From NCBI RefSeq assembly GCF_029109325.1, contig NZ_JAQKQJ010000012.1:62001-126000 (forward strand): a stretch of DNA of 64,000 nt. The letters run 5' to 3'. Within the stretch, counting starts at the first letter, position 1, and every line of letters begins with the position of its first letter. The position numbers were made by a program, and so were the translations under genes. The notes under the pieces were generated by a model. That model was given only the letters and a program-made list of their open reading frames with translations. It had not been told where the DNA came from and made no database searches. Below are positions 51,101 to 60,086 of this stretch, in pieces. This stretch comes from Nodosilinea sp. PGN35. GTDB taxonomy: Bacteria; Cyanobacteriota; Cyanobacteriia; Phormidesmidales; Phormidesmidaceae.

Positions 51101-52945
51101 ATGTGTGGTATTAGCGGGCTGCTCGCGGCCTCAAGTCTCCGGGAACAGGACATTGCCGTGGTCGGCCACATGAATCAGCGCCTCACCCACCGGGGGCCAG
51201 ATTCGGACGGCATGTTTGTGGCCGACCCGGTGGTGCTGGCCATGCGGCGGCTCTCGATTGTTGACCTGGCCGGGGGGCAGCAGCCCATCTTCAACGAAAC
51301 TAAAGACATCGTCATTGTCTGCAACGGCGAAATCTATAACCACCGCGAACTGCGCCGCGACCTTCAGGGGCGGGGCCACAGTTTTGCCTCGGGCAGCGAT
51401 GTCGAAACCATTGTGCACGCCTACGAAGAATACGGCCTCGACTGTCTCGCCAAACTGCGCGGCATGTTTGCCTTTGCCCTGTGGGATGGGCCTCGCCAGC
51501 GGCTGGTGCTAGCCCGCGATCGCATGGGCGAAAAGCCCTTTTATCTGTACCGCGATCGCGACCAAAATCTCTGGTTTTCGAGCGAAATTCAGAGCCTTGC
51601 CGTCGCCATGCCCCGGCGACAGCTCACCCCCGAAGCGTTCAATCTATTTCTGGCCTTTCAGTACGTGCCCGAGCCGATGGCTCCCCTGGAGGGCATTCAA
51701 ATTTTGCCGGCGGGCCACGGGCTGGTGTTAGAGGCGGGCCAGCCCCACGCGGACCCCTTTGCCTACTGGGATATGGCGACGGCCACAGAAGACCCCACCC
51801 ACCCCATCGAGGTGGTCAGGCAAAGTCTGGACGACGCCTGTCGCCTCATGGGCACCGCCGATGTGCCGGTGGCCGTGGCCCTCTCGGGGGGCATCGACTC
51901 TAGCCTGGTGGCCGCCGTCACCGCCCGCCACTACCCCGAACAGCTCCACGCCTTTACCATCGGCTACGCCAGCCGCCCCGCCACCGACGAGCGCAGTGTC
52001 GCCGCCGCCCTGGCCGCCCAGCTCAAGATCGGCTTTACCGAGGTCGAGCTGAGCCACCGCGCCGTGGTCAACGACTTCCCCACCCTGGTGGCCGCCATGG
52101 ATACCCCCATTGGCGACATTGCCGCCTACGGCTACTACGCCGTCAGTCAGGCGGCCCGGCAGGCGGGCTACCCGGTGCTGCTCTCGGGCATGGGGGGCGA
52201 CGAGTTTTTCTGGGGCTACCAGTGGGTGCGCGAGGCCATGGTACGCAACGAGGCCATCCTGGCCGGGCAGCGGCAGACCCTGCCGTTTTGGCGGCGGTGG
52301 CTGGGGCAAACACCCAGCGATCAGCCCGATTTCTTTGGCGTTCACGATGCCCTGCGCCAGGGCAACACCTGGGCCAGGGAGCTAATGCCCCCGGAGGATC
52401 GCGATCGCCTCGCCGACAGCTTTTGGCTCGACAAAAACAGCCTCGATTTGAGCCAGCCCCTGCACATCGCCACATCGAGCCTGCTCAACCGCACCTGGCT
52501 GCGATCGAACTGTCTGGCCCTGGTCGATCGCCTCAGCATGCACCACTCCGTCGAGGTGCGGCTGCCCCTGCTCGACACCGTGCTGGTCGATCGGGTCACG
52601 GGTATGCGCAACGCCGGGCTGCAAGACTGGCACCAGCCCCACAAGCACCTGCTGGTCGAGGCCATGGAGAACGTAATTCCCCCCGAGGTGCTGGCCCGCA
52701 AAAAGCAAGGCTTTACGCCCCCCACCCAGGATTGGATGCAGAGCATCGTCAAGCGCTACAGCCCTCTGATTGCCAACGGCTCCCTGGTCGAGCAGGGGTT
52801 GATGCTGGCCAGCCAGTCAGCGATTAAGCCCGGCCAGTTTGATCTACCCTTCCTCTATAAACTCACCCTGCTGGAATGCTGGTCGCGGCTCCATATCGAT
52901 CGGCAGGCTCCAGAGTCCTTAAACAGTCTGGCGCTTTCGGTCTAG
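51101..52945 (+). CDS. asnB: Glutamine-hydrolysing asparagine synthase
   Basis: Class II glutamine amidotransferase plus ATP-dependent synthetase. The mature N-terminal nucleophile is Cys2 (MCGISGLLAA). RLTHRGPDSDG and NGEIYNHRELR complete the glutaminase site. The synthetase domain has the pyrophosphate loop ALSGGIDSSLVAA (about 263-275) and LLSGMGGDEFFWGY. Length 614 aa. In polysaccharide loci AsnB-like enzymes often amidate a uronic acid or other substrate rather than make free asparagine, so that role is possible. It has the full catalytic set for both halves. The next gene is 68 bases downstream. Confidence 0.92.
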   Translation: MCGISGLLAASSLREQDIAVVGHMNQRLTHRGPDSDGMFVADPVVLAMRRLSIVDLAGGQQPIFNETKDIVIVCNGEIYNHRELRRDLQGRGHSFASGSDVETIVHAYEEYGLDCLAKLRGMFAFALWDGPRQRLVLARDRMGEKPFYLYRDRDQNLWFSSEIQSLAVAMPRRQLTPEAFNLFLAFQYVPEPMAPLEGIQILPAGHGLVLEAGQPHADPFAYWDMATATEDPTHPIEVVRQSLDDACRLMGTADVPVAVALSGGIDSSLVAAVTARHYPEQLHAFTIGYASRPATDERSVAAALAAQLKIGFTEVELSHRAVVNDFPTLVAAMDTPIGDIAAYGYYAVSQAARQAGYPVLLSGMGGDEFFWGYQWVREAMVRNEAILAGQRQTLPFWRRWLGQTPSDQPDFFGVHDALRQGNTWARELMPPEDRDRLADSFWLDKNSLDLSQPLHIATSSLLNRTWLRSNCLALVDRLSMHHSVEVRLPLLDTVLVDRVTGMRNAGLQDWHQPHKHLLVEAMENVIPPEVLARKKQGFTPPTQDWMQSIVKRYSPLIANGSLVEQGLMLASQSAIKPGQFDLPFLYKLTLLECWSRLHIDRQAPESLNSLALSV

Positions 52946-53013
52946 CCTGGGCACCTAGCCCTCCACAATCAGCTCAGTCAACGGTTTTGCGATAGGTCGC
53001 GGTAGGGGAGTTC

Positions 53014-53940
53014 ATGAACCAAAAAACGGCACTGGTAACGGGAGCCTTTGGGGCGGTAGGGCGGTACGTGAGCTCAGCCCTCGCCGGGCGGGGCTACGCT
53101 GTGATTGGCCTGGGGCACGGCAGCTGGAGCCTCGACCAGCAGCGCCGCTTTGGCCTCGAGCGGTGGGTTGAGGGGGATGTCTCCCTGGCCAACCTGGGCC
53201 AGCTAGAGGCCAAACCCAGCCTCATTGTGGCCTGTGCGGGCGGCTCGTCGGTGGGGGCCTCGGTAAACGCGCCCTACCTAGACTTTCAGCGCACCGTCAA
53301 TGCCACCGTGGCAATTTTAGAATTTATGCGCCTGCAATGCCCCGAGGCCGCCCTGGTCTACCCCTCCAGCGCGGCGGCCTACGGGGTGGTAGAGCAACTG
53401 CCCATTCGCGAAGACTCGCCCCTCTGCCCCAGTTCGCCCTACGGGGTGCACAAAAAGATTGCCGAAGAAATCATCGCCGAATACTCCCGCTTTTTTGGCC
53501 TCAAAACCATTGTGGTGCGCCTGTTCTCGGTCTATGGTGAGGGCTTTTGCAAGCAGCTGCTGTGGGATGCCTGCCACCGCATCGCCGCCAACGAAACCAC
53601 CTTCTTTGGCACGGGGGACGAAACCCGCGACTGGATTCACGCCGCCGATGCCGCCGAACTGCTGGTGGAGGCCGCCAGCTATGCCACCCCAACCTGCCCG
53701 ATTGTGAACGGGGCCTACGGCGAGCCCGTTACCGTGCGCGACATTTTGACCGAGCTGTTTAGGCTGATGAACCGGGGCGATCGCCCCCAGTTTTCGGGCG
53801 AGACGCGGGCGGGCGACCCGCTGCACTACCATGCCGATGTCAGCAAAGCCCTCGCCTGGGGCTGGCAGCCCAGGGTCGCTTGGCAGGAGGGGCTCAAGCG
53901 CTACGTATCCTGGTTTCAAGCCGAGGGCAGCAGTCGCTAG
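53014..53940 (+). CDS. NAD-dependent sugar epimerase/dehydratase (extended SDR)
   Basis: Extended SDR of 308 residues. It has the NAD loop TGAFGAVGRYV near 9-19, a YPSSAAAYGVV segment with the catalytic Ser, and YGVHKKIAEEI with Tyr-x3-Lys. The C-terminal region DETRDWIHAADAAELLVEA is typical of nucleotide-sugar epimerases. Its substrate could be a UDP- or GDP-sugar. It lies between asnB and a GT2 gene on the same strand. A distant relative, also in a sugar locus, is at 15681-16706, but they share only the general fold motifs. Confidence 0.83.
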   Translation: MNQKTALVTGAFGAVGRYVSSALAGRGYAVIGLGHGSWSLDQQRRFGLERWVEGDVSLANLGQLEAKPSLIVACAGGSSVGASVNAPYLDFQRTVNATVAILEFMRLQCPEAALVYPSSAAAYGVVEQLPIREDSPLCPSSPYGVHKKIAEEIIAEYSRFFGLKTIVVRLFSVYGEGFCKQLLWDACHRIAANETTFFGTGDETRDWIHAADAAELLVEAASYATPTCPIVNGAYGEPVTVRDILTELFRLMNRGDRPQFSGETRAGDPLHYHADVSKALAWGWQPRVAWQEGLKRYVSWFQAEGSSR

Positions 53941-53979
53941 GTCTTGCCGCCATGCCCCACGGACGCAGCTTAATTTTGC

Positions 53980-54777
53980 ATGCACCTCTCAGTTATCACG
54001 ATTAGCAAAGACGATCCCGAGGGGTTGGGCCAAACTCTGACCTCGACTCAGGCGGTGGCCGCCATTGAGCACATTGTGGTGCTAGGGGGCGATCGCCCCG
54101 AGCCCTCCCTCGCCGTTGCGAAGCCCTTTGACTGCATCACCATTCAGCAGCGCGACCAGGGTATATCCGCTGCGTTTAACTTGGGTTTGGCCAAGGCCAC
54201 CGGGCTGGGGGTGATGTTTCTCAACGGGGGCGATGTTTTGCTGGAGCCAGGTCTGATTGCCCATGCCCTCGACTGTTTAACTAAACGCCCAGACCTCGAT
54301 ATTTTGCTGTACGACGCCATTTTTGACGATGGCATAGCTGGCCCCTATACCTACCGCAGCCAGAGATGCTATGGCCCCAAGCTCAACCGCATGGGGCTGG
54401 GTATGCCCGGCTCTCACCAGGCGATGATTGTGCGGCGCAGCTGCTTTGATCGGGTGGGGTTGTTCAGCCCAGACTACCGCGTGGCGATGGACTATGACTG
54501 GCTGTGTCGGTGGCACAAAACCTCAGATTCAAGCCGCCGGGCTTGTTTTGTAGACTTTCCGCCGGTAGTCGAGGTAGATGGCAAAGGGGTTTCTATATCC
54601 CGTGAGCCGCTGTGCCTTTACGAGTGCTTTTTGGCGCTGCGGAGAAACGGCTTATTTAAGGGCAGGTACGCGGCGGATTATTTGAACCGACTGTTGCGGT
54701 TTGGTACCCGCCACACCATGATGAAGCTCAGGCTCAATGGTTTAGTGGCTGAGATAAAACGATGGAAACACCGATAG
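53980..54777 (+). CDS. GT2 family glycosyltransferase (PI-type core)
   Basis: Family 2 glycosyltransferase, 265 residues. MHLSVITISKDDPEGLGQTL begins the GT-A core. QQRDQGISAAFNLGLAKATG and GVMFLNGGDVLLEPGLIAHA (with the divergent DxD as GGD) follow, then GMPGSHQAMIVRRSCFDRVG and YRVAMDYDWLCRWH. This pattern resembles the WcaA/colanic-acid-type GT2 enzymes. Its 3' end overlaps the next gene by 16 bases, so the two GT2 genes are coupled. The C-terminal ~50 residues are basic. Confidence 0.85.
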   Translation: MHLSVITISKDDPEGLGQTLTSTQAVAAIEHIVVLGGDRPEPSLAVAKPFDCITIQQRDQGISAAFNLGLAKATGLGVMFLNGGDVLLEPGLIAHALDCLTKRPDLDILLYDAIFDDGIAGPYTYRSQRCYGPKLNRMGLGMPGSHQAMIVRRSCFDRVGLFSPDYRVAMDYDWLCRWHKTSDSSRRACFVDFPPVVEVDGKGVSISREPLCLYECFLALRRNGLFKGRYAADYLNRLLRFGTRHTMMKLRLNGLVAEIKRWKHR

Positions 54778-55829
54778 ATCTATCCATTGTTGTGCCTGCC
54801 TACAATGCCGAGACCTTTTTAGAGCCGTTATTCTCCTCGTTTTTGGCCATGGCGGGCGACTTTAGTCGCTGCGAGGTAATTGTGGTCAACGATGGCTCGA
54901 CGGATGCTACCCCTGCCCTGGTGAAGCAGTGGATCGACCGGGGGCAGTTGCCTCTGAGGTTAGTGACTACTCCTGGCCTTGGCCCAGGCCAGGCCCGCGA
55001 AATCGGTGCCCGCAGCGCCCAGGCTCCCTGGGTGGCCCTGGTGGATGCCGATGAGCAGTTTAGCCCCGGCTGGCTGCGGGCCGCCCTGGAGTTTGTAGAG
55101 CATCCTGGGGAGGCGGTGGGGTGCGAGGGCGTGGTGGAGATCTGCGATCGCGACCAAATTTCCCTCTTTACCCACCAGACCCAATCTTTGGTGCCGGGCC
55201 GCTACCTCACCGCCAACTTGATCCTAAAGCGCGATCGGGTGAGGTTCTACAAGGGGTACGGGCGACGGTTCTACTTTCGAGAAGACAGCGACCTGGCCTT
55301 TCAGCTGTTGGCCGATGGCGAGGCGATCGCCCACAGCCCCGCCCTGCGGCTCTACCATCCCCCCCTGCCTGCGGTCTGGTGGAAGCCCCTTCGCCTGGCC
55401 CTGCGCTACCAGTACGACGCCCTGCTCGCCTACCGTTTTCCCCGCTGCTACTGGGCCGAGGTGGATGTGCACCTGGGTATCCCCCACCTGAGGCTGCTGC
55501 TGCTGCTGCTGTGCAGTCTGCTCCAGATCGCTGGCATTGGGTTTTTGGTCAAATCCTGGGGATCGGGGGATTCGGTGTGGCTGCCCCTGGGCCTGCTTGC
55601 CTTTAGCCCGTTTCTATCGTTGGCCCCCGTGCTGCTCTACGTGCCGCCCCAACAGATTCGGCTCACCCAGATTCCCCCGGCGCTGCTGGTGCATCAGCTG
55701 GTGCCGCTGCTGACTCTGGGTGCCTGGGTCTACGGGTTCTGGCGGCATCGCGGCGAACCCCGCTATCGGCCCATTACGGCAGAGTCTTCGGCTGCAAGCG
55801 GCGGGTCAAAATTCCCTGGCGGGGGCTAA
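54762..55829 (+). CDS. GT2 family glycosyltransferase with C-terminal membrane helices
   Basis: Family 2 glycosyltransferase of 355 residues. Core motifs are DLSIVVPAYNAETFLEPLF, CEVIVVNDGSTDATPALV and PWVALVDADEQFSPGWLRAA (DAD metal site). FREDSDLAFQLLADGEAIA follows. Residues about 245-335 contain three or four hydrophobic helices (LRLLLLLLCSLLQIAGIGFL, WLPLGLLAFSPFLSLAPVLL), so it is membrane-anchored. It overlaps the preceding GT2 by 16 bases. Its 3' end also overlaps the converging permease gene at 55774 by 56 bases on the opposite strand, which limits how either end can change. Confidence 0.85.
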   Translation: METPIDLSIVVPAYNAETFLEPLFSSFLAMAGDFSRCEVIVVNDGSTDATPALVKQWIDRGQLPLRLVTTPGLGPGQAREIGARSAQAPWVALVDADEQFSPGWLRAALEFVEHPGEAVGCEGVVEICDRDQISLFTHQTQSLVPGRYLTANLILKRDRVRFYKGYGRRFYFREDSDLAFQLLADGEAIAHSPALRLYHPPLPAVWWKPLRLALRYQYDALLAYRFPRCYWAEVDVHLGIPHLRLLLLLLCSLLQIAGIGFLVKSWGSGDSVWLPLGLLAFSPFLSLAPVLLYVPPQQIRLTQIPPALLVHQLVPLLTLGAWVYGFWRHRGEPRYRPITAESSAASGGSKFPGGG

Positions 55830-56619
55830 ACAGCAGGGCCAGCAGAAAACCCCCAAACACCGTCAGCCCGATCGCAGGCCCCGACGGAATATCCAGGTAG
55901 TAGCTGCCGTACATGCCCACCACCCCAAAGAGCACCCCCAGGACGGCCCCTAAAATCATCATCCAGTGCAGCTCTTTGACCAGTAGGTAGGCCGTAGCGG
56001 CGGGGCCAACCATCAGCGCCACCACCAAAATTACCCCCACGGTTTTGATGCCCGCAATAATCGCCAGGGTAATGCCCGCCATCAGGCCCAGATTGATGGC
56101 GTTGACGGGCAGCCCCAGGGCCTCGGCCCCCAGGGGGTCGAAGGTAAAAAACAGCAGTTCTTTATAAAAGAGCACCACTCCGGCCAGCACCAGCCCGGTA
56201 ATCAAGACAATTTGCCAGACATCGCTGGCGTTGATACTGAGAATGTCGCCAAACAGCAGTTGCTCTAGGGAAACGCGGCTGCGAAACACCGTCAGCAGCG
56301 TAATGCCCAGGGAAAAGAAGGTGGAGAAGGTGATCGCCATCGCCGTATCGACCGTGATGCGCGACTGGGTGCGAATCCAGGCGATCACGGCGGTGCTGAA
56401 CAGGCCCATGGTAAAGGCCCCCAGCAAAATGGGCAGGTTGAAAAAGCTGGCGATCGCCAGGCCCGGCAGCACCCCGTGGGCCACCACATCCCCCAGCATG
56501 GCCATGCGCTGCACGATCAGGTAGGTGCCCACGACGGGGCAGAGAATGCCCACCAGCAGGCTGGCCACTAGCGCCTGGCGCATAAAGTCGTAGCTGAGCG
56601 GGTCGAGCAGCCAGTCCAT
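55774..56619 (-). CDS. Zinc/manganese-type ABC transporter permease (ZnuB/MntB family)
   Basis: Polytopic permease of the metal ABC-3 family, which imports Zn2+ or Mn2+ across the inner membrane with an ATPase and a binding protein. About eight hydrophobic helices are seen, with the family motifs RMAMLGDVVAHGVLPGLAIA and VGVILVVALMVGPAATAYLL. Length 281 aa. The usual ATPase and solute-binding genes are not adjacent; the preceding co-directional gene encodes a DUF1232 protein, overlapping by one base (TGATG). The rest of the transporter must be elsewhere. Its 3' end overlaps the converging GT2 gene. Confidence 0.85.
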   Translation of the reverse strand: MDWLLDPLSYDFMRQALVASLLVGILCPVVGTYLIVQRMAMLGDVVAHGVLPGLAIASFFNLPILLGAFTMGLFSTAVIAWIRTQSRITVDTAMAITFSTFFSLGITLLTVFRSRVSLEQLLFGDILSINASDVWQIVLITGLVLAGVVLFYKELLFFTFDPLGAEALGLPVNAINLGLMAGITLAIIAGIKTVGVILVVALMVGPAATAYLLVKELHWMMILGAVLGVLFGVVGMYGSYYLDIPSGPAIGLTVFGGFLLALLFSPRQGILTRRLQPKTLP

Positions 56620-56933
56620 CAGGCGTTCTCAGAGTCGGCGGGCAGGGCAGCGTTGGGATCTTGGGCCAGAGTTTTCTGGTCTTTGAGGGCCTGGCGGCGA
56701 TCGAGTAGCACCTGGGTAATGCCGGTGGCCAGCAGGGTCGCCACCACGCCATCGTCAATCCAGCCGACGACAGGAATTAGATCGGGGGAAATATCGATCG
56801 GGCTCACCAGGTAGATCAGCGAGGCCCCGATCACCACCCAGCGGTAGCGGGGGTGCTTGAGCAAACCGTTGTAGAGACGACTAAAGAACGGAACTTTCAT
56901 AGAAAACTTAGGCAGAGAACGTGCGGAACTCAT
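56619..56933 (-). CDS. DUF1232 (YkvA) family membrane protein
   Basis: A 104-residue protein of the YkvA/DUF1232 family, function unknown. The diagnostic segment RWVVIGASLIYLVSPIDISP and DLIPVVGWIDDGVVATLLAT (about residues 31-70) is present, with the SPIDxxPD motif intact. One hydrophobic hairpin is predicted. The gene overlaps the permease start by one base, so the two are co-translated; whether this reflects a functional link to metal transport is unknown. The start ATG at 56933 has no strong ribosome site; an internal ATG at 56898 (MKVPFFSRLYN) is an alternative. Confidence 0.85.
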   Translation of the reverse strand: MSSARSLPKFSMKVPFFSRLYNGLLKHPRYRWVVIGASLIYLVSPIDISPDLIPVVGWIDDGVVATLLATGITQVLLDRRQALKDQKTLAQDPNAALPADSENA

Positions 56934-57223
56934 CCTCGACTACTGTAATACAAACCCCCAGCTGCCGCGCCGATGGCGGGCCGAGGCGATCGCCCCCCGC
57001 TGTCCTTTGGCCCGACCGGCAGGCAGCGGCTGTGTCACCGATCGCTCAAAATGTTTGGGGCTAAGTCGTAGCGAATCCGACTTTGTGCCGGTAGAATAGT
57101 TAGAACCGATACATTTATCCGGCTATCCCCAGAGCCTGAGCCCGTTTTGGTGGCCATTCGCCAAAAAAGGCTCTACCGTCGAACTAGCCAGCATCCTTTA
57201 CCGTCTACTCCGTGGGAATCACC

Positions 57224-58843
57224 ATGAGCAACCCGCCCAGCCCCGATCGCATTCTCATCTTCGACACCACTCTGCGGGACGGCGAACAGTCCCCCGGTGC
57301 GACCCTAAATGTGGAAGAAAAGCTGGTGATTGCGAAGCAGCTGGCCCGGCTGGGGGTCGATATCATTGAGGCTGGTTTTCCCTTTGCCAGCCCCGGCGAC
57401 TTTGAGGCGGTACAAAAAATTGCTCAGGAAGTGGGCACCGAAACCGGCCCCACCATCTGCGGTCTGGCCCGCGCCACCAGGGGCGACATCGAGCGGGCCG
57501 GGGAGGCGATCAAGCCCGCCGCCCGGGGCCGCATCCACACGTTCCTTGCCACCTCCGACATCCACATGCAGTACAAGCTGCGCAAGAGCCGGGAAGAGGT
57601 GCTGGCGATCGCTCCCGAGATGGTGGCCTACGCCAAGACCTTCACCGACGATGTCGAGTTTTCCCCCGAGGATGCGGGCCGCTCTGACCCCGAGTTTTTG
57701 TACCAGGTGCTGGAGGCTGCGATCGCAGCAGGCGCTACCACCGTCAACATTCCCGACACCGTGGGCTACCTGACGCCCGCCGAGTTTGGCGACCTGATTC
57801 GCGGCATCAAGGCCAACGTGCCGAATATTGACCAGGCCGTCATTTCCGTCCACGGCCACAACGACCTGGGCCTGGCGGTGGCCAACTTCCTCGAGGCGGT
57901 AAAGGCCGGGGCGCGCCAGCTCGAGTGCACCATCAACGGCATCGGCGAGCGGGCGGGCAACGCCGCCCTCGAAGAACTGGTGATGGCCATGCATGTGCGC
58001 CGCAGCTTCTACAACCCCTTCCTCGGTCGCCCCGCCGACTCGGAAGCCCCCCTGACCAATATCGACACCCGCCAGATCTATAAAACCTCGCGCCTGGTCT
58101 CCAACCTGACCGGCATGTTCGTGCAGCCCAACAAGGCGATCGTCGGAGCCAACGCCTTTGCCCATGAGTCGGGCATCCATCAAGATGGCGTGCTCAAAAA
58201 CAAGCTCACCTACGAGATCATGGACGCCACCTCCATCGGCCTCACCGACAACCAGATCGTGCTGGGCAAGCACTCGGGCCGCAACGCCTTTCGCAGCCGC
58301 CTGCAAGAGCTGGGCTACGAGCTCGACGACCAGGCCCTCAACCGCGCCTTTTTGCGGTTCAAAGAGCTGGCCGACAAGAAAAAAGAAATCACCGACTGGG
58401 ATATTGAATCGATCGTCAACGACGAAACCCAGCAGGCCCCCGAGCACTTCTATCTCGACCTGGTGCAGGTGTCCTGCGGCGACAGCGCCAAGCCCACCGC
58501 CACCGTCACCATTCGCACCCCCGACGGCCAGGAGCTGATGGATGCGGCGATCGGCACCGGCCCGGTGGATGCGGTCTACAAGGCGATCAATCGGGTGGTC
58601 GATATTCCCAACCAGCTGATCGAGTTCTCGGTGCAGTCGGTGACCGAGGGCATCGATGCCCTCGGCGAAGTCACCATTCGCATTCGCCACGAAGACCGGG
58701 TATTCTCGGGCCATGCCGCCAACACCGACATTGTGGTGGCCTCGGCCCACGCCTACCTGCACGCCCTCAACCGGCTGTACACGGCGTTGCAGACCGGGCA
58801 GGCCATCCATCCCCAGCGAGAGACGGTGACGGCTTCGCTGTAA
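57224..58843 (+). CDS. leuA: 2-isopropylmalate synthase
   Basis: First committed enzyme of leucine biosynthesis: condenses acetyl-CoA with 2-oxoisovalerate. The HMGL-like catalytic domain has [20 protein letters not shown] (residues about 9-28), the metal-binding [15 protein letters not shown] and [38 protein letters not shown] and [12 protein letters not shown] follow. The C-terminal ~150 residues are the LeuA regulatory domain that gives leucine feedback inhibition. Length 539 aa from the ATG at 57224; a GTG four codons earlier is possible. Complete and apparently functional. Confidence 0.95.
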   Translation: MSNPPSPDRILIFDTTLRDGEQSPGATLNVEEKLVIAKQLARLGVDIIEAGFPFASPGDFEAVQKIAQEVGTETGPTICGLARATRGDIERAGEAIKPAARGRIHTFLATSDIHMQYKLRKSREEVLAIAPEMVAYAKTFTDDVEFSPEDAGRSDPEFLYQVLEAAIAAGATTVNIPDTVGYLTPAEFGDLIRGIKANVPNIDQAVISVHGHNDLGLAVANFLEAVKAGARQLECTINGIGERAGNAALEELVMAMHVRRSFYNPFLGRPADSEAPLTNIDTRQIYKTSRLVSNLTGMFVQPNKAIVGANAFAHESGIHQDGVLKNKLTYEIMDATSIGLTDNQIVLGKHSGRNAFRSRLQELGYELDDQALNRAFLRFKELADKKKEITDWDIESIVNDETQQAPEHFYLDLVQVSCGDSAKPTATVTIRTPDGQELMDAAIGTGPVDAVYKAINRVVDIPNQLIEFSVQSVTEGIDALGEVTIRIRHEDRVFSGHAANTDIVVASAHAYLHALNRLYTALQTGQAIHPQRETVTASL

Positions 58844-58917
58844 AACCTCAGGGGCAGAGGGGGCTGATGGGCCTGCCGGTGGTTGATGGTGTGGCCTTGT
58901 CTGCCAGCGATCGCCAG

Positions 58918-59259
58918 TCAGCTCTCCGGATCATACTGAAACTCGCGCAGTTCTTGGGAGCATCTACAGGCCTTGGCCAGTTTTGCAGCCCACTGGACGG
59001 CGGCTGCACGCGACGGCAGTTCTAGAACACAGAAGCCGCCGTTGAAATTTTTAGTCTGCGGGTAGGTCTCGTGGGTGACGGTGCCATCGGCGGCGACCAT
59101 CAGCGGGGCAGCGTCTTCATTGATACCACCACCGAACACGTAGACCCCAGCACGCTTCGCCTCGCGGATGACTGCGTGGGACGCTTCGCCGACGGCAGCC
59201 ATGTCCTCGTCGGCGATGTCCATTGCCGGTGCGGGGAAGGAGATCAGGTACTTCGTCAT
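58918..59259 (-). CDS. YCII-related domain protein, probable integron cassette gene
   Basis: A 113-residue ferredoxin-like alpha/beta domain of the YCII/DGPF type: TKYLISFPAPAMDIADEDMA at the N-terminus, VYVFGGGINEDAAPLM, and FNGGFCVLELPSRAAAVQWA. YCII proteins are mostly uncharacterised, and some associate with sigma factors. It reads in the same direction as the methyltransferase at 59381, from which it is separated by an attC-like site, and lies immediately downstream of it in the order expected for a second gene cassette. No attC is visible after its stop codon, so the distal cassette end has been lost or was joined to chromosome. The ATG at 59259 is chosen over a start ten codons upstream. 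Confidence 0.78.
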   Translation of the reverse strand: MTKYLISFPAPAMDIADEDMAAVGEASHAVIREAKRAGVYVFGGGINEDAAPLMVAADGTVTHETYPQTKNFNGGFCVLELPSRAAAVQWAAKLAKACRCSQELREFQYDPES

Positions 59260-59299
59260 CGTTCTGCTTTTTGCCGCGCGTTGCGACATTGGGTATGAA

Positions 59300-59386
59300 A
59301 CCTAACGTTCCGGTTGAGCGGCTGCCAGCAACCTCGGCATCCACATCGGGAACTTTCGGCAGTCCGCTCCGACCGGGTTGTTATGC
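59300..59386 (-). repeat. attC recombination site of an integron gene cassette
   Basis: Read on the minus strand, an 87-base imperfect inverted repeat runs from GCATAAC (59386-59380, near the RYYYAAC core) to GTTAGGT (59306-59300, matching GTTRRRY). Inner arms CCGGTTGAGCGGCTGCC (59310-59326) and its near-complement at 59358-59376 pair with unpaired extra bases, the mark of attC strand choice. The TAA stop of the methyltransferase gene is part of the GCATAAC core, as in many true cassettes. Cleavage would be expected between G and TTAGGT. Confidence 0.78.
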
Positions 59387-60067
59387 CGTTGTTGGCTTCT
59401 CCCAAACCACTGAATAACGCCAAAATAAATGTTTCCTGACTTTTGCTCCCCTCAATGCCCTTGTGTAAATTCGTCGTGCTTGGGAAATAGTGAGGTACTC
59501 GTCTGTCCGGAGATGTTCTCTCATTGCAGCGGCAGCTTCAGGTGATTGCTGAATATGGCTATTCCTGAACGCCTGAAATAGCCAATTTAAGGGAACTGCA
59601 ACAAAATCGCTTAACTTATCTCGCCAACTCTCATATTCAAGCAAATCCAAAATTATCAATCTACCCCCAGGTTTCAAAGCAGCTTTGAGATTGGGTAATA
59701 AGGTTTCAACTGGCAAATGATGGAGGGTAGCGATAGACACGATCGCATCAAATTGTTCGGCTGTTGGTTCCCACTGCATGACATCAGCAACTTGAAAATC
59801 AATATTTGAGAACTGTCTTGAACGTTGCTTCGCAACCTCGATCATATTGGGAGATAAGTCAGTCGCAATGACCTTTTCAAAACATTTCGACAGAAGACGC
59901 GAAAATTCACCTGTTCCACAACCAATATCAAAGGTAACTTGGCGTTGAACTGGCAACTGCTTGAGTAGGAAGCTGTGATAGTGATTATTGTGATCCCATC
60001 CCTCTTGGTCATGCAGAGCAATGCGATCAAAATCATTCTGTATCTTCTGTTTCAGGCTCTCATTCAT
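59381..60067 (-). CDS. SAM-dependent methyltransferase, integron cassette gene
   Basis: A 228-residue class I methyltransferase: VTFDIGCGTGEFSRLLSKC (motif I), EKVIATDLSPNMIEVAKQRS, FDAIVSIATLHHLPVETLL and ALKPGGRLIILDLLEYESW. The gene is AT-richer than its chromosomal neighbours and nearly free of HIP1 sites, consistent with transfer. Its stop codon lies in the core of the attC site, and a GTTAAGC core (60093-60087, matching GTTRRRY) lies 20 bases before its start, so the cassette boundaries can be traced. Substrate unknown; small-molecule methylation is as likely as any. Confidence 0.8.
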   Translation of the reverse strand: MNESLKQKIQNDFDRIALHDQEGWDHNNHYHSFLLKQLPVQRQVTFDIGCGTGEFSRLLSKCFEKVIATDLSPNMIEVAKQRSRQFSNIDFQVADVMQWEPTAEQFDAIVSIATLHHLPVETLLPNLKAALKPGGRLIILDLLEYESWRDKLSDFVAVPLNWLFQAFRNSHIQQSPEAAAAMREHLRTDEYLTISQARRIYTRALRGAKVRKHLFWRYSVVWEKPTTA

Positions 60068-60086
60068 ACCGATTCAGGGTTCGACA

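Noticed and set aside
57305..58810. 501-codon frame antisense to leuA
   Set aside because: Shadow of leuA, whose catalytic motifs are complete on the plus strand.
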